A DNA stretch of 64,000 nt from Paratrimastix pyriformis (GCA_027972325.1 JAPMOS010000026.1:337501-401500); one strand, 5' to 3'. Positions 26,895-39,260 are shown, numbered from the stretch's first letter. Notes: generated by a model not told the origin, from the letters alone. Numbers and translations: made by a program.

Positions 26895-27430
26895 AGGTGA
26901 GCTGTCCCGTGAGGGGGAGCTGTCCCGTGAGGGGGAGCTGTCCCGTGAGGGGGAGCTGTCCCGTGAGGGGGAGCTGTCCCGTGAGGGGGAGCTGTCCTGG
27001 GGTGGGAGCTGTCCTGTGAGGGGGAGCTGTCCCGGGGGGTGGGAACTGTCCCGTGAGGGGGAGCTGTCCCGTGAGGGGGAACTGTCCTGGGGTGGGAGCT
27101 GTCCTGGGGGGTGGGAACTGTCCCGTGAGGGGGAACTGTCCCGGGGTGGGAGCTGTCCCGGGGGGTGGGAACTGTCCCGTGAGGGGGAACTGTCCCGTGA
27201 GGGGGAACTGTCCCGGGGTGGGAGCTGTCCCGGGGGGTGGGAACTGTCCCGTGAGGGGGAACTGTCCCGTGAGGGGGAACTGTCCCGGGGTGGGAGCTGT
27301 CCCGGGGGGTGGGAACTGTCCCGTGAGGGGGAACTGTCCCGTGAGGGGGAACTGTCCCGGGGTGGGAGCTGTCCCGGGGGGTGGGAACTGTCCCGTGAGG
27401 GGGAACTGGGGGAACTGTCCCGGGGGTCCC
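26895..27430. repeat. 17-18 bp minisatellite (CTGTCCCGTGAGGGGGA)n
   Basis: More than 25 copies of CTGTCCCGTGAGGGGGA alternating with a CTGTCCCGGGGTGGGAG variant, forming a higher-order pattern of two or three units. Both strands stay open in several frames, which is a repeat artefact. Confidence 0.9.
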
Positions 27431-28252
27431 GGCGGAGGAAACTGTCTCGACGTGAACGGCCCGGGGGGGGAAAGCGCGAACGGCCCGGGAGATGCCTCCG
27501 GCAGAGATTTGTTTGCCGCCTGCCAGAATGGGGTGAGCAGAACGCGACCACGGACGATCAGCAGACCTCCTTGAGCTTCTTCACCAAATGGGTGTTTTTT
27601 TGTCCCTCTCATGGGCACGGGGCAGCAGTTGAAGCATCTCCGCCGCTGAGAGGGGGGTGGCCCCCTCAGTGAGGAACCGAGCGTACACTGAGCGTGGCGA
27701 GCGTTGGATGACAAATGATTGGGGTGCCACAGACTTCTTCCCAGGGTCCGTTTCAAGTTGCGGAGTCTGTTCGACCAGACATCGGCCTTCACCCCAGAAT
27801 TGGGGCCGCCTTCGGCTGCCTGAAAAATGTCACCCCCCTTAATTGGGGCATCCCCACTTGCCAGCAGACACTCGAAGAAGAACTGGAGGGATGATATGAA
27901 ACAAATGGAACTGGCGAGCAGACCCTTTCCTGGCATTCGTCGGGCGGCAGAGGGGGGGGTGGAAGAGGTGGACAAAGAAGAGGTCGACGAAGAAGAGGTG
28001 TGCAAAGAGGAGGTGTAGAAGGAAGTGGACAAAGAGGAGGTGGACAAAGAGGAGGTGGACGAGGAGGTGGACAAAGAGGAGGTGGAGAAGGGCCACGGAG
28101 AGAGAAGGGAGGAAGAGGACCGAAAAGGCGAGGAAAAGAAGACACAGGCGATTTCGGAGAAGGCACAGAAGAAGAAGACGGCGGAAAAGGAGAGAGAGAA
28201 GACAACGCACAACTGGACCTAGAGAAAAAATGCAGGGTTGAAAGGAGGGTGC
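27431..28252. other. Region without a supported gene; Lys/Glu-rich plus-strand frame
   Basis: On the plus strand, from about 27,850, a frame reads RDDMKQMELASRPFPGIRR followed by a 15-bp (GTGGACAAAGAGGAG) repeat encoding Val-Asp-Lys-Glu-Glu and a Lys/Glu-rich end near 28,222. It could be a low-complexity exon, but there is no family match and the reverse strand is equally open. Confidence 0.3.
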
Positions 28253-28679
28253 TCAAACAGACTCAGAGGAAGTGAGGTCGATGATCCCATCGGCGAGCGG
28301 CAGGCCGTTCGTCTTGGTAGTGGGGGATGCGCAAGACGAGTCAAGGGGGGGCCCAGCAGCGCAACAGGGCTCATGCCTAGAGCGGGGGAGAAGGAGGCGG
28401 TGAGTTGAACGAAGAAGGCACTCGTTCAGACTCAGTTGTGAGGTCAATCGTGCTGCCGCCGAGCGAGGCACAGGCCAGAAGGGCGCCGGCGTTCGTATTG
28501 GCGGATGGGAGATGAGAGGAAGGCGGAGGGAAAGGGCGGAGGGGGTGAGGATGGAGGATGAAAAAAGGAGGGGCGAGGGGGCGAGGATGGAGGCGAGGAT
28601 GGAGAGGATGGAGGGGAGGATGGAGGGATGAGGATGGAGGATGAGATGGACGAGGCGAGATGGATGGATGAGGAAGGAG

Positions 28680-28870
28680 GGTGAGGAAGGAGGGGGGTGA
28701 GGAAGGAGGTGAGGATGAGGGGGCGAGGATGGAGGGGGCGAGGATGGAGGGGGCGAGGATGGAGGGGGTGAGGAAGGAGGGGGTGAGGAAGGAGGGGGCG
28801 AGGATGGAGGGGGCGAGGATGGAGGGGGCGAGGATGGAGGCGGGGGGGGCGGGGGTGAGGAAGGAGGGGG
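28680..28870. repeat. 15-bp coding minisatellite (GAGGGGGCGAGGATG)n
   Basis: About a dozen copies, in frame with the OTU domain on the minus strand and encoding Pro/Ser runs between the catalytic His segment and the C-terminus. The unit length is a multiple of three so the frame stays open. Confidence 0.85.
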
Positions 28871-29182
28871 TGAGGATGGAGGTGGCAGAGGAAGGAGTGC
28901 GTCGTAGTGCTGAGCCTTGTAGAACACATGCAGATCGCGTCCATTTTGATGCAAACCGACAGCAATGACTGGTTTGAGTGGCTGGTGAATGAAGATGGGG
29001 GACTTGAACAACTCCGACAAGACATCGGGCAAGACGTCTCCAAGTTCGCAGTCCCAGTGCCCGCGGTGTCTCACGGCAGATATTTGAGCGTCGAGCTGCG
29101 TCGGGTCGCCCGAGAAACAGGGTAGGACAGCCTGTTTGTTGTTCTCAAGCCAGCCTGCCGCCCGCTGCCGGAGACGCCTGAT

Positions 29183-29356
29183 CTGTTCGGGAGTGCGCGC
29201 GTGCGTGTGTGAGTGTGAGTGTGAGTGCGAGAGCGAGCGTGCAATCTCAAGTGAGCGAGTGCTTGTGGAGAAAGAAGAACTGATCAATCGGACAGTGAGC
29301 GAGTGCGTGTGTGAGTGCGAGTGAGCGTGTCTGTGCTTCCCCATGCAGCGGCAGAC
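29183..29356 (-). other. In-frame intron in the OTU domain
   Basis: Donor GAG|GTCTGC and acceptor CAG|ATCAGG delimit 174 nt with no stop codon in frame, containing (CACTCG)-type repeats. Removal joins NAADQE to IRRLRQRAAGWLE, restoring the usual OTU helix; retention would add 58 residues. Confidence 0.6.
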
Positions 29357-30340
29357 CTCCTGATCGGCCGCATTTCTGGCGATCTCGTCTTGCGACTCTT
29401 CGCCGTTGGCCGCGAAGATCACCGATCTGAAGAGGCAGTCGCCGTCGGGAATAGTTTTTGCAAGACGAGTTCCCTCAGGGAGATCCCCCTGCGCATGAGC
29501 AAGCGCAACGGGGGTCGGGGCGGCGAGGCCGAGCTGGGCGGCTGGCCCGGAACCAGGAGGGAGGGCGAGGCCGAGGCAGGAAAAAGGCGGCGCGACCGTC
29601 ACGTTGTTTCGGTCGACAAAGGGTGGGAGTTTGGCGAGAAGTTGGTCCCGGGCATCCTCGGCCTCGGCTTCTTCCGCATCGTGGATGATCGCGTCGTCGA
29701 GGAAGTCGGCCTCGTCGCCCTCGTCGACGTCTTCTGGCAGGGGGATTTGGAAGGCGGTCATGGCAGGAGGCAGGTACCGGTCCGGGGGTGGGTGAGGGAC
29801 CTAGAACAAAGGGATAGAGTTGTGATGAGTGAACAAAAAAACATGATCAGACCTTCCTGCCCTCCTCGTCGTAAGTCCTCGCCATTTGGTGGTTCCACCT
29901 GTCGCAGAAGATGTACAAGAGAGCTTCCATCAAATCATGAGAACACCGCGGGAAGGATGGAATGTACTTGTTCAGAAACTTGTGGACACACTCATTGACG
30001 GAGCTCCCTGCCCAAGTCTGGTCGGAAATGCATCCCGCATTCACGTGTACAAGGAGCTTTGGGAACTCCTGTTTCATCGTCCCCCGGAACATGAACGTGG
30101 TTGGGACCTTTTTTGCTCCGGGTTTGCGGTCAGGGTCGTATGTGGACCAAGTGTCGTACCACTGGCGGAGCTTGTCCCTCATCTTCTCCTTGGGGAAGGT
30201 GGGTCCGACCCTTTTTCTCTTGGCGTCGTGGTCGCAAAAACAATCGGCGAGCTCCATCACACACTGCTGGAAACCCCGTGCCTTCTTTTTGAGACACTTT
30301 CCCAGCCGCCGGACGGCGTGGAAAAGGTCCAGTTTGATGA

Positions 30341-30510
30341 GCAGGCTTGGTGGGGGCAGCTGGGGGCAGCTGGGGGGGCAGCTGGGGGCAGCTGGGGGGG
30401 GCAGCTGGGGGGGCAGCTGGGGGCAGCTGGGGGCAGCTGGGGGCAGCTGGGAGGGCGGCTGGGGGGCGGCTGGGGGGCGGCTGGGGGGGCGGCTGGGGGG
30501 GCGGCTGGGG
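30341..30510. repeat. 10-11 bp minisatellite (GGGGGCAGCTG)n
   Basis: About 15 copies with variable G runs, inserted in the transposase frame just after the TDN motif. Unit length is not a multiple of three. Confidence 0.85.
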
Positions 30511-32149
30511 GGTCCTTTTCTGCCATCGCAAGTTCGAAGGCAGCCTTGAGAAATGGTTTTTCGTGGCAGCAGTTATCAGTGATGAAGACTTCTGGGTGCA
30601 CTCCGTCGCGACTGAATACCTTCACCAGAAGGTCTTTGAAATCCTCTGGGGACTGGGTTTTGACCAGTTTGAATCCCATGACCTGGCGTCGCTCATTCAG
30701 GAGAAGATAAAGACCGGCGTATGTGGGATGCTGCTGCGGCTGTGTGCCCGCCTGTGCCTGCTGTGTCTGCTGTGATGGCTGAACCCACCCTTCGACGAAC
30801 ACATTTTTGACGCACTTGAAGGTGGTGTCTCCGCTGATCCTCCTCCCCACAATCATGGTCATCTCGTGTTCAAAGTAGCCGCGATTCACGTCAAAATAAA
30901 GCCTGAGGACTTTCATGAGAAGGTCGTTTGATGGGGAAAAGATATAAGGATGGGGATCTTCCTCAGGGATCTTTTGTTGGAATTGCTCCAGAGTGGGCTG
31001 ACGCCAAACAGCCTCCTTGCGGGGCTGAGAAGAGGGAGCTCCCCCATCGGGGGGGTGGCGACCCATCTCCGTGAAGAGGTGGAACTGGCGGAGCATTTCA
31101 GCACCCCGGTTTTCCGCGTTGAGGCGGAGCGTGGCTTCCATCTGGTTGAACGACACTCCAGTGCAGCATGAGCAGACAATCCAAGACACAAGGGGAAGAT
31201 GGAAGGCTGTGCGGTGGAAGAAGAGAAACGGAAAACATTTTTGAACCCGCTCTTTGACGCCTGCTGGCAAAATGTCGAAAAAGGTGTCTCTGTGCGCGGC
31301 AAATTTCTTGACGCTTTTGGGTGGACCGGGAATCTCTCGCTTGTACACTCGACTGTACACCAACATCCCTCCGTCCTTCCCGTACGCCAGAAATGGCGTC
31401 CAAGTGGAGGGCTGCAAGTTGAGCTGTGCAAAGTCATACCCAAGTTGTTCAAGTGGGGCCCAAATAAAAACTGGGATCTGAAAATGTTGCCAAACCTCGT
31501 TGGGGTGTGGGAAAAGAACATAGGCATAGGGGGAAAGCGTGTTGAGTGGTTGCTGGCGCACAAATTGGTTGACAGCAGCAATGAACTTGGCGTTGTGCAC
31601 TTCTTCAATTGTAATGAATTTTGTCCGGTGCCTGTCTTTTTGTGGGATATGGGGGTGTTGTGCTTGTGGATTTTGTTTGGCGTTGATGTGATGCGTGTCT
31701 GTGTCTGTGTCTGAGTTGTCAGAACCCTCAAAGTCCGCATCAGACGATGACTCGTCATCATGGAGAACAGTGTGCAGTGCGGGCTGTGGTGTATTGGTGA
31801 CCAGTGCATGAAGGGGGGCAGGCAACAGAGCAGGGCCGGACAGGGCCGGACTGCCTTGGTCTTCTCGTTGGACTGCGTCAGCTGGAGGCCGGTCCTGGTC
31901 TGGGCCAGGTCGGCCTGGCACTGGGGCACCTCGCGGACTGTCAGGTCGCAGCGCAGGGGCAGGAGTGCTACATGAGGAGGGATGGGGAAATAATGCCGGA
32001 TAAGTGGAGGAGGGGCGGATTGGGGAGGGAACCACCGCCTTGAATCTCCCTGCGTGGTCCCTGCAATATGTTATGCCGTGAGTTGCTGCTCCCACTTGGT
32101 GGAGGTTCCTCCGCATTGCGCCACAATGACAGGTGATCAAACTCCTGTC

Positions 32150-32260
32150 CGACCCGCGCTCCTACACGCACGCACACACGCACACGCAGCACACACACGC
32201 ACACGCAGCACACACACACACAGCACACACAGCACACACACACAGACGCACAACGTAGGC
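32150..32260. repeat. (CACACACGCA)n microsatellite
   Basis: CACACACGCAGCA and ACACACACAG repeats flanking the transposon gene; no coding content. Confidence 0.85.
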
Positions 32261-34212
32261 AGCACAAACCTGGCAGCAGTGCCTGGTCGAAGAGCGGCGT
32301 GAGGTTCCGAAAGCCCGGGGGGGAGGGCAGGCGCAGCGTTGGCGCCACTCCCCGCCTGCTTCAGGTCGCCTTGGCCGGTCAACTCACCCCCGAGGCTGCG
32401 GGGATCTACACCATCGCAGCCGCGGACACATGGAGGCAACATGCAACAGCAAAGGGGGCGTTGTAGGCGGTGGCGTGGTGGTGCTGGCTGTGTCAGGTGG
32501 GAGGCGGGAGCGCGGACCTCCACCTTGGTCAGGATCCCCAGGGGGTCTTTCCGTCAAGGGCGGGTGTCGGACTCTGCGATCCGCAGCTGGGCGGTCGGGT
32601 GCACGACGACCCCGCGTGAGAACGGTTTCAGCACCGGAATGGCTGGCGGAAACGCTGGGATCTGTGAAGGAGGAGAAAGGAGGAGTAGGAGTCAGTTGAG
32701 GATTATCCGAAAGACATTTGCACATCATAACAACTGGGCAGATCACAGACCCTCTTGCACAGTGGGATTCCCTGGGGTGGGCGAAGAGCTGGACCCGGCG
32801 TTGAGCTTGGGTGGGTGTGGTTGTCGTTGTTCTGATAGATTCCGCATGCCAGCAGATTTTCCAGCTGCCGTAGCATTTTCCAGAGAAGGAGGGCTGGTCA
32901 TCAGTGGTGGACATCATATTGATGGGTGGAGAAGTGAGTGAAATCAAACGCAAACCTTGCTAAAAACGCACGATTTACCTTTTTCAGGCGTTCAGCCGAA
33001 GTGGTTCTTGGCTGTCTGAAAACGGGGAGGAGGAAAGATTGCATCAATCTGTAAACCGTCAGCAGACTTTTTGGTCGAGGTCTCGGAACCGCCTCCGCGT
33101 GAAGGTGGATGCTCTCTTTTTTTAGGAGTCTTACGAGGTGGCAGCTTTTGAAAAAGAAGGCAAAGAAACGCCTGTGCACAAATAATTCAAAGCGGAGACG
33201 GTAATAGACGCCCGGAGACGGCACTGGAGATTTCGGAGAAGGTCTCCACATCAAGTAAAAGCCCAAGTAAAAGCCAATTTGTTGAAGTTCAATGCATGGG
33301 ACCGAGTCAGACGAGCGTTTTTCAAGGAGCCTTGGATTGATTGGCTGATACTATGTTGATTCTTCTTCGACAGTCACAAAAGGTCTGAACCCCACTCCGA
33401 ACTCACGTCATTCCTTCTCGATAGGCATTGAGACTCGTCGCCTCAAAAGCATCTTTTCACCTTCCTGGCTGCGTGTCCGAGCCGCCTGGCGAGGAAGGCG
33501 CATGCGAAGTTCGTTCAGTGTATTATCTGCTCCGCAAATTCTCAGGAGCGACAGTCGTTGGTCCGATACTCGGCCATCGGCCATCTTTATGACATTTTTG
33601 TGACGTTATCTTTGCCAGGGACTTTGACGCCAGACAACCTTGCATTCGTGGTCCCAACATTTCTGGCCGTCCCAACCGCGCCGCCACGGGCCCGCATTGA
33701 AAGCGACCTCGCTGCACAGTGCTGCAATTGCGCGGCCACGTGTTGGGGTTCTACGTGACACGGGCCTTGACGGGTCAGTGCGGAGGTGCGAATTTGACCC
33801 TCCTCCTCCTCCTCCCGCTCCTCCTCCTCCCGCTCCTCTCCATGGCAGAAAAATTAGCCGTCGCGGCTAAAAATAAGCCTTGGCGCACGGTAAGGGTTTT
33901 GACGAGAAAAACGGGGAGGACTGGCCCGGATCTGGTGGCCGCGGAGAGTGCCCCACTCACTCTCTGACGCTTCCGGGGGTCTGGTGGATGTGGGTATCTC
34001 CCCGGGGGTAGGTCGACATCGCGAAAAATTAGACGTGGGACCACGGCTTAAATTAGACGCGGCGCGGCTAATTTAGCCGTGGAAATATTAAATAGAGTTG
34101 CTCGAAAGTGACGCTAGCGTTTGCTAGCGGTTCAAGCGGATTTCTTCTTTCTCTTCTTCTTTTGCGCACTTCTTCTTTCCGCTTCCTTTTCCTCTTGACG
34201 CGAAAGGCCAAA
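32261..34212. other. Region without a supported gene
   Basis: Open frames exist on both strands. The most protein-like is a plus-strand stretch at about 32,340-32,465 reading RLLQVALAGQLTPEAAGIYT then a stop, which may be an exon of something not otherwise visible. On the minus strand, blocks near 32,640-32,560 (AIPVLKPFSRGVVVHPTAQL) could be upstream exons of the transposon gene. Between 33,840 and 34,345 several short ATTAGCCG(C)GGCTAA-like palindromic strings occur, resembling a degraded miniature element. Confidence 0.3.
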
Positions 34213-34372
34213 ACCAAAAACCGTGCGCGTTTCCTTTCTTCTTCTTCTTCTTCTTCCAAGAGCCAGCCAAGAAAGATGAAAACGGCGGAAGAAGCGCCGC
34301 TTTCGAGCAACCCTAATTAGCCGCGGCGAGCCTCGGCTAAGGTTTCTTCAGTCTGCCGCGATGCTGCCAGCC

Positions 34373-34650
34373 ACCCAATCGTCATCACCCAATCGTCATC
34401 ACCCAATCGTCATCACCCAATCGTCATCACCCAATCGTCATCACCCAATCGTCATCACCCAATCGTCATCACCCAATCGTCATCACCCAATCGTCATCAC
34501 CCAATCGTCATCACCCAATCGTCATCACCCAATCAGCATCACCCAATCGTCATCACCCAATCGTCATCACCCAATCGTCATCACCCAATCGTCATCACCC
34601 AATCGTCATCACCCAATCGTCATCACCCAATCAGCATCACCCCTCCTCCT
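34373..34650. repeat. 14-bp minisatellite (CATCACCCAATCGT)n, left arm
   Basis: About 19 copies, some with CAGCAT in place of CGTCAT. The right arm has about 15 copies in reverse at 63,635-63,840. Confidence 0.9.
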
Positions 34651-35080
34651 CCCAGATGCGGTCAAGCTGTGCGCCAGCGGGATCAACCAGGACGAGGATC
34701 AGGCCAGCGGATCGCCATTGTGCACCCCTTCGACGACCCCCACGCCGGCCAACCGGATTGGGGAGGTCTGGATGGCCAGCGGCTCCGTCGTCCTTCCTCC
34801 CGGGGCCCCGCCGCCCCCGCCGCCAGGAAGGACGCCGGCACGCACCACACGGACGTCATGATCGGCACGAGATTGAGGAGACCGAAGGAGAGGGAGCAGC
34901 AGATGGAGGAGAAGGAAGGGCAGAAGGGCGAGAAGTGGGAGGTGGAGGGAGGGGAGCCACAACGCCCGACTTGGCCGCATTCGGCATGGTCGGGGGGGCG
35001 CCCACACGGGTTGCCCCCCTTGATCGCCTTCCATCCCGCCTGGGCCAGACTCAAGGCGGACTGCAAGAGCGGCTTCCTGC

Positions 35081-38000
35081 TCAGTCCGGGCGGGCGTTCC
35101 TGATGAGGATGGTGACCAGGTCAGCCTTGCGTTTGGGCACCATGAGGCCCTTGGCAACCGCGAATGGGCGCAACTGGTCAACAGTGAATTTCTTCATAAG
35201 CTGCAGGGCGGGAAGGGGGGGGGGGGTGGAATGGTTGATGATGAGGCGAAGGCGGACGATAAAAGATTGGGGCACAGACCACCTCATAAGCATTATCCTC
35301 GCGGAGTGCGGCCGCGATCTGCGCCAGGACGGTGTCGAGATCCAGGCGGGGCTTTTCCCGCCTCCCGCGGTGCACGCCGGAGACCTCCCTCCTCTTCACA
35401 CCCAAGCTGCGGGCCTCGCCGCGTTCCTCCCCCGCAGGTGCCACAGGTGCCACAGGTGCCGCAGGTGCCGCAGGTGCCACAGGTGCCACAGGTGCCACAG
35501 GTGCCACAGGTGCCGCAGGTGCCGCAGGTGCCGCAGGTGCCGCAGGTGCCACAGGTGCCACAGGTGCCACAGGTGCCACAGGTGCCGCAGGTGCCGCAGG
35601 TGCCGTAGGTGCCATAGGTGCCACAGGTGCCACAGGTGCCGCAGGTGCCGCAGGTGCCGCAGGTGCCGCAGGTGCCACAGGTGCCACAGGTGCCACAGGT
35701 GCCGCAGGTGCCGCAGGTGCCACAGGTGCCGCAGGTGCCGCAGGTGCCGCAGGTGCCGCAGGTGCCACAGGTGCCACAGGTGCCACAGGTGCCACAGGTG
35801 CCACAGGTGCCGCAGGTGCCGCAGGTGCCGCAGGTGCCACAGGTGCCGCAGGTGCCGCAGGTGCCACAGGTGCCACAGGTGCCACAGGTGCCGCAGGTGC
35901 CGCAGGTGCCACAGGTGCCGGTGCCGCAGGTGCCGCAGGTGCCGCAGGTGCCACAGGTGCCACAGGTGCCACAGGTGCCAGGTGCCACAGGTGCCGCACA
36001 GGTGCAGGTGCCGCAGGTGCCGCAGGTGCCACAGGTGCCACAGGTGCCGCAGGTGCCACAGGTGCCGCAGGTGCCACAGGTGCCGCAGGTGCCACAGGTG
36101 CCGCGGCCTCGCCGGCGCCTTCCTCCAACGCTTCTTCAGCTGCCTTCGTCATTGGTCCCTCGATGATCTTGAGGTCGACGACGCTGGACGTTGGGTGCCG
36201 CCACTCCTTGATGAGCTGGACCAACTCAGACTTGTTGCGCTTGCCCGGCTTGAGCCTTGGCAGCCGCGAATGTGCGCAACTGTTCCGCATTGATGTTCAT
36301 CAGCTGCGGGGCGGAAATGGCCAATGGGGAAGAAACGGAAGACGCGCACAGACCTGGGTATCATCCGTGGCCTCGATCTCCGCCACGAAGCTGGGCGCCG
36401 CCAAGATTTTGATGGCGCATGAGGCACCACGCGAGGTCGGTTTCGGTGAGATGAAGGGCTGCAATGCGGACCACCACACTTCCCAGCCCTTCGCACCGAT
36501 GGCTTGTTGTAAATCCTCCGGAAGGAGCAGCTGCTGTGCCGCGGGCGGGTCCGGCGCGATGAAGACGAACACCTTGCGCAGGCGCCCCGGGTCACAACGG
36601 TAGGCCTTCAAGATGCCCTCGATCACAGTGGCGCACTCTTTGGAGCAAATCCACTTTAATGAGTTCTGGTGGTCGGCGATGCGGGACACCGTGATCTGAT
36701 CGACAAGGAGAATCACCTGGGGCTCCAGGGGCTCCGGGTCCGGTGGGCTGCCGAGTTTCAGTGGCCGTGACAGAGACCGAGGCAGCAGGGGCACCAGGGG
36801 CAGCAGTGTATACCCTGATGAGGTCGATGAAGGGGTGGCAGGGATTGATCGGCACCAGATGGAGGTACCGGGGCAAAGGAACGGGCAGCGGATGCGGGTT
36901 CGGAATTGCTCCGGAGAGCTCTCAGGAACGGCTCCAGGGAGATTTCGCAGGGTACTGCGCGCAGAGGGTGATCCAGAGCAGGAACCCCGAGCAACTTGGC
37001 CGATTGGGAGATGACGGCCCTCGCAAAGCCGCCCTTGCACGTCCGGGTATCCGTCCCAGGGCAGCAGAGACGCATCGATTTCTGCGACTTCTGAGGAAGC
37101 GACTGGCAGATGGTCGAGGGCCTTCATGTAGAGTTGGGCAAAGAAGGGACACCCCAACCGGGCGTCCTGCCCACTTGCCGCCGGCACGATGAAGCGCGTG
37201 TCCACCGATGCGCCCGTGGGCAGCGTCAGGCTGATGGTGCGCCTTTGCACGAGCCACTCGATGTTGGCGCGCCGGCGGTGACAATTGTCACCTTGAAGGA
37301 ATTCGTGACGACGAACAAGGTCCCGATCGCTTTGGGTCAGAAACTGTTTCATCCTCGCGGTACATTGTGATGGTTGGCTCCCGACGGAAGAAATCTGGAA
37401 GACCGACAATCTGAAGACATACCATGAAGGGGAAGGTGGTAGGGGAACGAGAGGCAGACCAGTGCGACCCCGATGATGCCATTCGAGTAGAGAAACATGT
37501 CGCCCAAGGAGGGGGGCGGCTTACCAACAAGAGGAGAGGTGGATACGACGACCGGTTTGTCGCAGTTCCATTCCTCGCTGCTGAAGGGTGGATACCGGGT
37601 GGTGGGGTCCGGGTCGACAGCATCGGGTGCAGCGCCGGATGCGGCGGGTGTGGCGCTGGATGCGGCGGGTGTGGCGCCGGATGCGGCAGGTGTGGCGCCG
37701 GATGCGGCGGTGTGGCGCCGGATGCGGCGGGTGTGGCGCCGGATGCGGCGGGTGTGGCGCCGGATGCGGCGGGTGTGGCGCCGGATGCGGCGGGTGCAGC
37801 GCCGGATGCGGCGGGTGTGGCGCTGGATGCGGCGGGTGTGGCGCCGGATGCGGCGGGTGCAGCGCCGGATGCGGCGGGTGCAGCGCCGGATGCGGCGGGT
37901 GTGGCGCCGGATGCGGCGGGTGTGGCGCTGGATGCGGCGGGTGTGGCGCCGGATGCGGCGGGTGTGGCGCCGGATGCGGCGGGTGTGGCGCTGGATGCGG

Positions 38001-39260
38001 CGGGTGTGGCGCTGGATGCGGCGGGTGTGGCGCCGGATGCGGCGGGTGCAGCGCTGGATGCGGGTGTGGCGCCGGATGCGGCGGGTGTGGCGCCGGATGC
38101 GGCGGGTGTGGCGCCGGATGCGGCGGGTGTGGCGCCGGATGCGGCGGGTGTGGCGCCGGATGCGGCGGGTGTGGCGCCGGATGCGGCGGGTGTGGCGCCG
38201 GATGCGGCGGGTGTGGCGCCGGATGCGGCGGGTGTGGCGCTGGATGCGGCGGGTGTGGCGCTGGATGCGGCGGGTGTGGCGCTGGATGCGGCGGGTGTGG
38301 CGCCGGATGCGGCGGGTGTGGCGCTGGATGCGGCGGGTGTGGCGCTGGATGCGGCGGGTGTGGCGCCGGATGCGGCAGGTGTGGCGCCGGATGCGGCGGG
38401 CGCTGCATCGTTGGTGCCTGCAGGCCGAGGGACGAACGAAAACCACTCCGATGGATCGAGTTCGGGCGGTGCCTTCGGCAGTTCGCCGTCTGGAGAGCGT
38501 GTCCACATCCGAAAGAAACCCTCCCAGTCCAAGGAGGGATCGAACGGGGGGAGGTCAACCGCCGCGAAGCCAGCACCGACGCGCGACGGCCAATGAAAAT
38601 TGGACGAGGAACACAAGAGGAAGAAAAAGCCGCGCTTTCCGGCGAAGCCACTCACGAGCCCGTGGAGGAGGTCTGAATCCTCGTATTGGTCGAGGATGAA
38701 GAGACAGGGTGGTGTCCAGAATTGGGGTTGGAGCTTCTCAGATGCATTCTTGAAGCCCAAAACTGGATCGGTAGCATCTCGGAAGTAGTAAACCCTTCTC
38801 CAAGGGGTGGTGGCCAGTTCTGCAGAAGTCTTGTCTTGGAGCATCCGAGCAGCGATCTGCATCAACGCGTTTCAGTGGTGTGAACACTGGCGCCGACCTT
38901 CAGAGTCGAGCTTTTCCCGGATTTGGACATTCCGTTGAGGACCAGAATCTTGTTTTGAAGGCGGGGTGGTGGTCTGACGAAACCAAAAGCAGGGGTTGCG
39001 GCGGTAATTCGCATTGGAGCAGTTTGCATCGGAACAGCAAGCATGATTTCCTGGAAAACGTGGCAGTATCGTTCGCGAGTTTGAAACAGCGCGCGTCGCA
39101 AAAAAGCTCCTTGTCAGCACCACAATCAGAATCACGAACCATCAAATGGTCCCTTTTCTGTTCACGATCATCAAACGCAACCCAAGAATTCAGGTTCAGA
39201 GGTCCGGTGAAAGTGGGTGGCTCGAAATTCTCTGGATCCAGCAGCAGCTTCGTGTAAAAA
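35081..39260 (-). CDS. CR-type P-loop protein with two SAP motifs, left-arm copy
   Basis: Same gene as at 59,800-63,155 in the right arm. Parts in transcript order: [21 protein letters not shown], Walker [24 protein letters not shown], Walker B-like [32 protein letters not shown], an expanded Ala/Ser/Gly/Thr repeat linker, then [34 protein letters not shown], the nuclease-like [18 protein letters not shown] and [10 protein letters not shown], and two SAP motifs ([20 protein letters not shown] and [20 protein letters not shown]) separated by an Ala/Pro/Val repeat. SAP motifs bind AT-rich or scaffold DNA in other proteins. It is paralogous to the CR gene at 6.2-9.8 kb. The ATG is not fixed. The left copy has longer repeats than the right; completeness is not resolved. 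Confidence 0.6.
35436..36105. repeat. 9-bp coding repeat (GTGCCACAG)n, left arm
   Basis: About 70 copies of GTGCCACAG/GTGCCGCAG, encoding Ala-Pro-Val/Ala between the SAP motifs of the CR gene. The right arm has only about 26 copies at 62,557-62,790. Confidence 0.9.
37617..38405. repeat. 21-bp coding repeat in the CR gene linker, left arm
   Basis: About 37 copies of GGATGCGGCGGGTGTGGCGC and variants, reading Pro-Ala-Ala-Ser-Gly-Ala-Thr on the gene strand. The right arm has about 17 copies at 60,661-61,025. Confidence 0.9.

Larger units (their letters stand above)
28253..32140 (-). mobile_element. DNA transposon gene: DDE transposase spliced to an OTU protease domain
   Basis: From the N-terminal side: TPFLAYGKDGGMLVYSRVY, HPNEVWQHFQIPVFIWAPLE, then ISGDTTFKCVKNVF (first catalytic Asp), GLYLLLNERRQVMGFKLV and VHPEVFITDNCCHEKPFLKA (second Asp, TDN), KLDLFHAVRRLGKCLKKK and a final block with SSVNECVHKFLNKY, SHDLMEALLYIFCDRWNHQ. 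These follow the order of a large family of eukaryotic DDE transposases. The exon end AAG|GTCTGA near 29,855 joins VPHPPPDRYLPPAMTAF in frame, leading into an OTU cysteine-protease domain: IPDGDCLFRSVIF (catalytic Asp and Cys) and FYKAQHYDALL (catalytic His). The protein ends GIIDLTSSESV at 28,253. An 11-bp repeat (30,341-30,510) interrupts the transposase and shifts frame. No terminal repeats were found. Confidence 0.6.

Noticed and set aside
26755-27672. 300-codon frames in the 26.9-27.4 kb minisatellite on both strands
   Set aside because: The unit is 17-18 bp with variants, frames are open on both strands and no conserved flank continues them.
28681-28968. Plus-strand Glu/Gly-rich frame opposite the OTU gene
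   Set aside because: Antisense of an in-frame coding minisatellite of the OTU protein, with no independent support.
33840-34345. Short ATTAGCCG-GGCTAA palindromic strings as ends of a miniature transposon
   Set aside because: No pair of matching terminal repeats or target-site duplication could be identified, so only noted within the region entry.
34373-34650. Regular 14-bp repeats resembling a CRISPR array
   Set aside because: No unique spacers between units, unit too short, and the context is eukaryotic.
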